Assembly: GCA_016184315.1 (NCBI GenBank)
Contig: JACPCU010000004.1
Coordinates: 1 to 35,828, forward strand
Reading direction: 5' to 3'
DNA length: 35,828 nt
Origin: Nitrososphaerota archaeon
GTDB taxonomy: Archaea; Thermoproteota; Nitrososphaeria; Nitrososphaerales; JACQRY01
Both the position numbers and the translations under genes were made by a program. Positions 31,566 through 35,828 of this stretch are shown here, piece after piece; within the stretch, counting starts at the first letter, position 1, and each line of letters begins with the position of its first letter. The notes beneath the pieces are model-generated. The model was not told where the DNA came from and did no database searches. It saw only the letters and a list, made by a program, of their open reading frames with translations.

Positions 31566-33792
31566 AGAAACGCTAGCCAAAAACGATGAGCATGGTAAAC
31601 AAACTCTTGAAGAGCATTCAATGGACTGCTCTACACTTTTTGACCATATTAGGCCCTTCAAAGAGAACCTTGCAAGTTCTTTATGCAAGAGACTGCAAAT
31701 ATCTAAAGATGAACTATGGAGGCATGTTTTTCTTTCAGTCGTCCTGCATGATATAGGAAAAGCGACTGAAGTATTTCAGAACTATGTTAGAGGAGCCACA
31801 AAAGAAAAAGTGAGTCACGCATTTGTCTCTTTCTTTTTTGCGGATGAAGTATTAAGGCAAAATTTTTCCAGTGGTATTCTACTGCTCCCAGACCCTCTAG
31901 CCGTGGCATGTCACCATTCTGAGCTCCATACAGAAAAGTTCAGTGGAAGGTATGAACTGGATGAAGACCCATGTGTATTAGAACCCGTTGTAAGGCAGTT
32001 TCTCAATGTCTTTGTACGCAGAGTTTACGAAGAGAGATTCAGAGATTCGCTAAAGCTAACGGCCACGATTCCTAAGACATATTCTCAGATATACGATAGA
32101 TACAAGCTATATCAAACCAGAATAAGCCGAGAAGGTCGCCTAACTGCAGAGTATTTTCGTCTAAAATACGCATTTACAAAGTCAGTGATTCATTACTGCG
32201 ATTGGTATGCTTCTGGAAGGTCTGAGTACATACCCTATAAGCCATTGGATCTTCATGCTAAAACGCTCCGCTATTTAGTTAGCAAGACTCATCTTAAGCA
32301 ACCTCTGAGCGATCTTCAGCAAGCTCTTTCATCGATAGTAGGTAATACTTTGGTTACAGCTCCAACTGGGACAGGAAAAACAGAAGCATCTTTACTGTGG
32401 GCATCCAAGAATTTTGAATCTAGGAAGTTACTTTATCTTCTCCCTACCATGACAACCTGCAACAGAATCCGGGCGAGGCTCAAAGATATTTCGGGGGATG
32501 AAGTAGGTTTAGCACACGGGAGTTCTGATTTTGTTCTGTGGCGTGAGGAAAATGATACCTCATGGGATTTCAGAAAATCACTTTTTTCTAGGGCGTTTAT
32601 CTATGGGTCAACAGTAGCAACATTAGATCAGTTTCTTCTGGCCTCTTTGAATTGGGGAAAGTGGTACCTCAAACTCATGAATTCATCAAATTCATGCATT
32701 GTTATTGATGAAGTTCACGCGTATGATCCATTTACGGTAGCTTTGACACTGGAAGCTGTCGAAAAAGCAGTTGGGTTAGGTGCAAGAGTTTTGTTTATGA
32801 CTGCCACTATGCCACCACAATTACGGACCAAGCTCAAGGAATATTTATCCATCTCAGATTTGAACATTTTGATAGACAAATCTCATGACGATGTTGGTAG
32901 AGTTCTGCTTGAATTTACGAATCATGGAATCAGTGAGTGTGTTAATGATGTAATACAGGACGCCAAGGCTGGAAAGAAAGTTCTTGTGATCTGCAATACT
33001 GTTGCAAAGGCAAAAGAGCTTTATTCATCTATCATCAAGAGACATGAATTAAACCAAGACGAAATTATGCTCTTGCATTCTCAGTTCATCGCTAGGGATA
33101 GAGCGAATAAGGAAACTGTTCTTGAAGATCTACCTAAGAAGGGTTTCGTTTGCATTGCGACTCAAGTTGTTGAAGTTAGTCTTGATATAGATTTTAATTC
33201 CATGCATACGGAAGCTTGTCCTATTGAAGCTCTTGTTCAAAGATTAGGTCGCATTAATCGTAAAGGCTCAAGACCACCAGAAAAAGCTATTGTATATTCT
33301 CCTTCTGATAGCTCAGCAAATGTTTATGACCCGTTAGTAACAGAGTCTAGCATGAATATCCTTAGAGAAGAAATCAAGTCTGACGGTTTGCTAAAGAATA
33401 GCATTATTGAACCAGCTATTGAGAAGTTATGTGATGAACAGGATTATCTTGATCAATTGGATCGGGAAATCGCTCAAGCGAGCACTGACATAGATAATCT
33501 TCTGAACTCACTAAAATGCTTCCAGCTTACGATAAGTGAAATGAGAGCAAAGGGGTTAACAACGAGAAGACAAAGGTATTTGACAATAGAAATCATACCT
33601 AAAGAGTTCTCCCAGAAGGTCTTGAACAAGGAAGAAAGATTCGCAAGGGCTGAGTATTCAGTTAAGGTGCCTTTTTACAAAGTTTATAGACTGTTGGATG
33701 AAGAGGATGGTCTAACGTTTGCTGATGTAAGATATGACTCGGATCTAGGAGTCATATATCCGACTGGTCAGATTGATGACAATATAATATGA
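31528..33792 (+). CDS. cas3: Cas3 HD nuclease-helicase
   Basis: Cas3 unwinds and degrades target DNA after Cascade binds. The 754-residue protein carries both activities. The HD nuclease is N-terminal: His30 (EEHSMDC), HDIGK (74-78) and HHSELH (129-134). The SF2 helicase follows: Walker A TAPTGTGKTEAS (277-288), DEVH box (394-397), TATMPP, and the motif VI region VEVSLDIDFNSMHTEACP to QRLGRINRKG. All key residues look intact. The start is uncertain: GTG at 31528 overlaps cas5 by 38 bases, and other GTG/TTG codons follow within 24 bases. Full HD-helicase fusion is more like I-B than I-A, where the two parts are often separate. Confidence 0.94.
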   Translation: MILLVIDALYSYEETLAKNDEHGKQTLEEHSMDCSTLFDHIRPFKENLASSLCKRLQISKDELWRHVFLSVVLHDIGKATEVFQNYVRGATKEKVSHAFVSFFFADEVLRQNFSSGILLLPDPLAVACHHSELHTEKFSGRYELDEDPCVLEPVVRQFLNVFVRRVYEERFRDSLKLTATIPKTYSQIYDRYKLYQTRISREGRLTAEYFRLKYAFTKSVIHYCDWYASGRSEYIPYKPLDLHAKTLRYLVSKTHLKQPLSDLQQALSSIVGNTLVTAPTGTGKTEASLLWASKNFESRKLLYLLPTMTTCNRIRARLKDISGDEVGLAHGSSDFVLWREENDTSWDFRKSLFSRAFIYGSTVATLDQFLLASLNWGKWYLKLMNSSNSCIVIDEVHAYDPFTVALTLEAVEKAVGLGARVLFMTATMPPQLRTKLKEYLSISDLNILIDKSHDDVGRVLLEFTNHGISECVNDVIQDAKAGKKVLVICNTVAKAKELYSSIIKRHELNQDEIMLLHSQFIARDRANKETVLEDLPKKGFVCIATQVVEVSLDIDFNSMHTEACPIEALVQRLGRINRKGSRPPEKAIVYSPSDSSANVYDPLVTESSMNILREEIKSDGLLKNSIIEPAIEKLCDEQDYLDQLDREIAQASTDIDNLLNSLKCFQLTISEMRAKGLTTRRQRYLTIEIIPKEFSQKVLNKEERFARAEYSVKVPFYKVYRLLDEEDGLTFADVRYDSDLGVIYPTGQIDDNII

Positions 33793-33850
33793 TTTGAAGG
33801 AGAGAATTTGGGAGTTGATTATTCGCTGCTGAGAAGTTCTTGGGTTGACT

Positions 33851-34486
33851 ATGTCTTCGCATATTACTGATGTAGCTATTGAAACTGAAACGGTATCCAG
33901 ATTTACTGGTACTCAGATTAACTATTATTTTGTCTGCAAACGTAAGCTCTGGCTGTTTTCTCACAACATAGAACTCGAATCTGAATCAGACCTCGTCATG
34001 CTTGGAAGGCTTCTTCACGAACATGGCTATAAGCGTAAGATGAAAGAGGTTCAGGTGGACAGGATCAAAGTCGACTTCATGGAACACCAAAGACCTGAAG
34101 ACCCCATCAAAGAAAAGGAACCATTTGCCGCTCAGCCTACCGGTCTCGCTTGGCAGCGCATCGGACCTATGCCTCGTAAAGAAGACGGCAGGATCATCAT
34201 TCATGAAGTGAAACGCTCGAAGAAGATGCAGGATGCTCACCTCTTCCAACTTCTTTACTACATCTACTACCTTAAACACGCCTACAATGTAAATGTCTCT
34301 GAAGGAGTCCTCCACTACCCCCTCATCAAACAGAACGTCAAAGTAGAGTTGACACCCGAAAAAGAAGCCCAAGTCGAAGAAGCAATCAAAGGAATAACAC
34401 AAGTCAACAAGCTTCCAACCCCACCTGAACCCGTCTGGAAATCCTACTGCAAGTCCTGCGCCTTCCGTGAACTATGCTGGAGCTGA
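33851..34486 (+). CDS. cas4: Cas4 RecB-like nuclease
   Basis: Cas4 helps process and orient new spacers before integration, normally with Cas1-Cas2. The protein of about 211 residues has the iron-sulfur cysteines at both ends (FVCKRKLW near residue 29; CKSCAFRELC near 200-209) and the RecB nuclease motifs: the aspartate in RIKVDFMEH and EVKRS (Glu/Lys near 119-121), so it should be active. An acidic/proline-rich stretch (RPEDPIKEKEPFAAQPTG) between the last two motifs is longer than usual. ATG at 33851 is chosen over TTG at 33845. It is the last cas gene; cas1 and cas2 do not follow. Confidence 0.85.
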   Translation: MSSHITDVAIETETVSRFTGTQINYYFVCKRKLWLFSHNIELESESDLVMLGRLLHEHGYKRKMKEVQVDRIKVDFMEHQRPEDPIKEKEPFAAQPTGLAWQRIGPMPRKEDGRIIIHEVKRSKKMQDAHLFQLLYYIYYLKHAYNVNVSEGVLHYPLIKQNVKVELTPEKEAQVEEAIKGITQVNKLPTPPEPVWKSYCKSCAFRELCWS

Positions 34487-34591
34487 AACGTGTACGATAG
34501 CCAATCTTATACTGGTGTCACCTAAAGTGTTCTTTCTGTGGGTGCTGGAATGGAGAGACCGCGTAGGAGGCGCCGGCATTTATTGTAAACT

Positions 34592-34789
34592 TTACTTGAT
34601 ACTCCTTGCTAGCTCTTCGTCAACTTTCTCTGAGACCTTCTTCGCAACAGGCTTGGCGAACCTCAATGCCTCAGCTATCGCTTGTACGTCACCCTTAAAG
34701 TTCTCAGTCTCTTTCCCCGCTCCTTTAACTGCATCTCGGTGAGCTGAAGTCGATCTTCTAGCACGGAGCTTCTTCGCCAGTTTCTCCAA
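34592..34789 (-). CDS. Small lysine-rich protein, function unknown
   Basis: A 65-residue, strongly charged frame (EKLAKKLRARRSTSAHRDAVKG, then PVAKKVSEKVDEELARSIK) that could form helices. Its TTG start is preceded about 9 bases upstream by a good Shine-Dalgarno sequence (AGGAGGG), which favours a real gene. It does not match a family I know. It lies between cas4 and the protease-like gene, opposite to the cas operon. Confidence 0.4.
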   Translation of the reverse strand: MEKLAKKLRARRSTSAHRDAVKGAGKETENFKGDVQAIAEALRFAKPVAKKVSEKVDEELARSIK

Positions 34790-34854
34790 TCTCTCTTCCT
34801 CCCTCCTGAGAATTTGGTTCTAATGCCCACAAGACAAGGCCATATGTGTATGAA

Positions 34855-35256
34855 CTACTTTTCGGTTTCTATCTCTAAGGTCTTCGCTGGTCCGTCTAAC
34901 AGCACTCTCCATTTATTCATCAATTCTCTGCCAAGTAGCGGGTTCAACAGGAGCGGCGTGCTATACACCAAGGACTCCAGACGCATGGGGCCCAGCTGAA
35001 GGACTCCATTGGAGGCCCTAAGTGGCACAAACGTACCGGTGGGCAGCCTCCCCGAGGTCGCCTTCGAGGGTTCTTCGTAAAGTTCAAGCCCCAGCTTTGT
35101 GTACTGATCAAGGGTTATCAAGAGACTTCCAGAGAAGCCTGAATCCACCTTCACTGAAATCTTCACAGAGTTTTCCATAAGTGGATCGTAGAGAGTAGCC
35201 TCGGCAACCGGAACAGGGGGTGTTTCATCCTCGCTATATCTAGAATGAAGTTTCAT
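34855..35256 (-). CDS. Retropepsin-like aspartyl protease-fold protein
   Basis: A protein of about 133 residues with a single aspartyl-protease-like lobe: VKISVKVDSGFSGSLLI (Asp38, DSG in place of the usual DTG), a flap-like middle, then LGRELMNKWRVLLDGPAKTLEIE, the typical second hydrophobic-glycine segment. Proteins of this kind (clan AA) act as dimers; function in archaea is unknown. The ATG at 35256 overlaps the upstream gene's stop as ATGA; a longer start at 35280 would overlap it by 28 bases. It forms a two-gene operon with the DUF5678-like gene, a pairing often seen near toxin-antitoxin loci. Confidence 0.68.
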   Translation of the reverse strand: MKLHSRYSEDETPPVPVAEATLYDPLMENSVKISVKVDSGFSGSLLITLDQYTKLGLELYEEPSKATSGRLPTGTFVPLRASNGVLQLGPMRLESLVYSTPLLLNPLLGRELMNKWRVLLDGPAKTLEIETEK

Positions 35257-35660
35257 GTTAGCTGCTCCATAACCGACCATCCAAGCTCCATGACCCTCAT
35301 TGGCTTGTTCTCTAGGCGCGTGACTATAGCATGTTTGACTCCAGCTTTACGAGCTGCAGCGTAGGCGTCCTTGGACTTCGTGAAGGTTCCAAGAATTGTC
35401 CCTTGTGCTACAACTACGTATTTACCTCTGTGCTTTGAGATAAGATCAGCCTCATTCTTCTCATAGATTTCGTTATTACGACGTGCCTCATCTTCAAGTA
35501 ACAGCCAATCCTCAATGAAAGCATTCTTTGATGTGAGCTGAACCCAAAGACTCAAGGCCTCATTCACTGTTTCGCCTATAGTTCTGCCTCTGAGTGAGGC
35601 CAGTGCCTTCACCTTTCGATAGAGTTTTTCGTTCACTTTCTTCACAGCTACGGTGGCCAC
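35253..35660 (-). CDS. Ribbon-helix-helix-like protein with DUF5678-like domain
   Basis: A 135-residue protein. The N-terminal 40 residues (VAVKKVNEKLYRKVKALASLRGRTIGETVNEALSLWVQL) look like a ribbon-helix-helix DNA-binding antitoxin. The C-terminal part (YEKNEADLISKHRGKYVVVAQGTILGTFTKSKDAYAAARKAG) matches the DUF5678-type small domain. The start is GTG. It is translationally coupled to the downstream protease-like gene, so it may regulate or neutralise it. A TATA-like CCTTATTAA box lies upstream near 35680. Confidence 0.65.
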   Translation of the reverse strand: MATVAVKKVNEKLYRKVKALASLRGRTIGETVNEALSLWVQLTSKNAFIEDWLLLEDEARRNNEIYEKNEADLISKHRGKYVVVAQGTILGTFTKSKDAYAAARKAGVKHAIVTRLENKPMRVMELGWSVMEQLT

Positions 35661-35726
35661 GACCTACATTCTGGCAGAATAGTTAATAAGGTTAGCTAGT
35701 ATAACAAGATAACCGAGCATAGCTTT

Positions 35727-35760
35727 CTGTCAATCCTCATTTTATGAGTATAGCTTCTGC
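35727..35760 (-). repeat. Solitary CRISPR-repeat-like sequence (copy 3)
   Basis: Read on the minus strand it starts GCAGAAGCTATACTC and ends AAATGAGGATTGACAG, 34 bases, matching copy 2 (22510-22543) at 32 of 34. One difference lies in the handle (ATTGACAG for ATTGAAAG), so it may be a degraded copy. It is in the opposite orientation to copies 1 and 2, upstream of the DUF5678-like gene, and has no second repeat nearby. Confidence 0.65.
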
Positions 35761-35828
35761 ATAGGCTCTCCCTAAAGGCAGCTGAACAGAGACTGATCCG
35801 AAGACCCCAGGCTGATACGGAAGGCTTA
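35737..35828 (-). CDS. Possible C-terminus of a gene cut by the window edge
   Basis: On the minus strand a frame enters from the edge and reads SLPYQPGVFGSVSVQLPLGR, then AYAEAILIK and TGA. The composition looks protein-like; the other frames do not. The last codons fall in repeat copy 3, so the repeat either arose inside or was inserted at a gene end. Weak evidence. Confidence 0.22.
   Translation of the reverse strand, partial: SLPYQPGVFGSVSVQLPLGRAYAEAILIK

Overview
The window is archaeal. It carries archaeal/eukaryotic-type tRNA synthetases (PheS with an N-terminal winged helix, a split PheT, a eukaryote-type TrpRS), archaeal phosphopantetheine adenylyltransferase, type II methionine aminopeptidase, a DUF1512 protein, DUF835 membrane proteins, TATA-like promoters, many TTG/GTG starts with Shine-Dalgarno sequences, and a type I CRISPR-Cas operon of archaeal character. 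The mix suggests Thermoproteota and would fit a Bathyarchaeia-like lineage, but that placement is inference; no 16S rRNA or tRNA is present.

Layout. (1) Positions 1-3113: tail of an upstream gene, then the tldD-tldE metalloprotease pair. (2) 3114-3495: a GC-rich, palindrome-rich gap that may hold a structured RNA. (3) 3496-11229, minus strand: a housekeeping run in transcription order coaD, trpS, pheS, pheT, guaB, MFS transporter. (4) 11230-15428: map on the plus strand, then on the minus strand a GNAT acetyltransferase, a second MFS transporter, a stand-alone 5S rRNA gene, a DUF1512 protein and a small CxxC protein. (5) 15849-17307: a DUF835 membrane-protein gene cut in two by a 121-bp element with 18-bp perfect terminal inverted repeats and a 3-bp target duplication; an intact paralogue lies at 23755-25137. 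(6) 17416-20499: three alkylation-repair genes (mpg, an AlkD-like gene, ogt), a sulfite-oxidase-fold protein and a DtxR-type regulator. (7) 20700-22550: an archaeal AAA/STAND-type ATPase bracketed at both ends by the same 38-bp dyad, TATAGG-N8-CCTATATAGG-N8-CCTATA, and further out by two solitary CRISPR-repeat-like sequences. (8) 22609-25508: an SRPBCC-membrane protein with an HDLAH motif, the intact DUF835 protein and a small gene with an in-frame TGA.

(9) 25679-34486 is the CRISPR-Cas region: cas6, two decayed toxin-antitoxin modules (a DUF2283 pair whose toxin has an in-frame TAA, and a frameshifted AbrB/PIN pair), then a tight operon of cas8 fused to an N-terminal winged helix, a candidate small subunit, cas7, cas5, cas3 (HD plus helicase) and cas4. 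There is no cas1, no cas2 and no array in the window, only three solitary repeat-like copies. (10) 34592-35828: a small lysine-rich ORF, an aspartyl-protease-like protein translationally coupled to a DUF5678-like/ribbon-helix-helix-like protein, and the third solitary repeat at the right edge.

The left two thirds is mostly ordinary housekeeping DNA. The right third is accessory DNA with pseudogenes, repeats and defence genes. The strongest unusual signals are the small transposable element inside the DUF835 gene, the duplicated 38-bp dyads around the ATPase, the solitary CRISPR repeats, the winged-helix-Cas8 fusion, and the broken toxin-antitoxin modules between cas6 and the effector operon.
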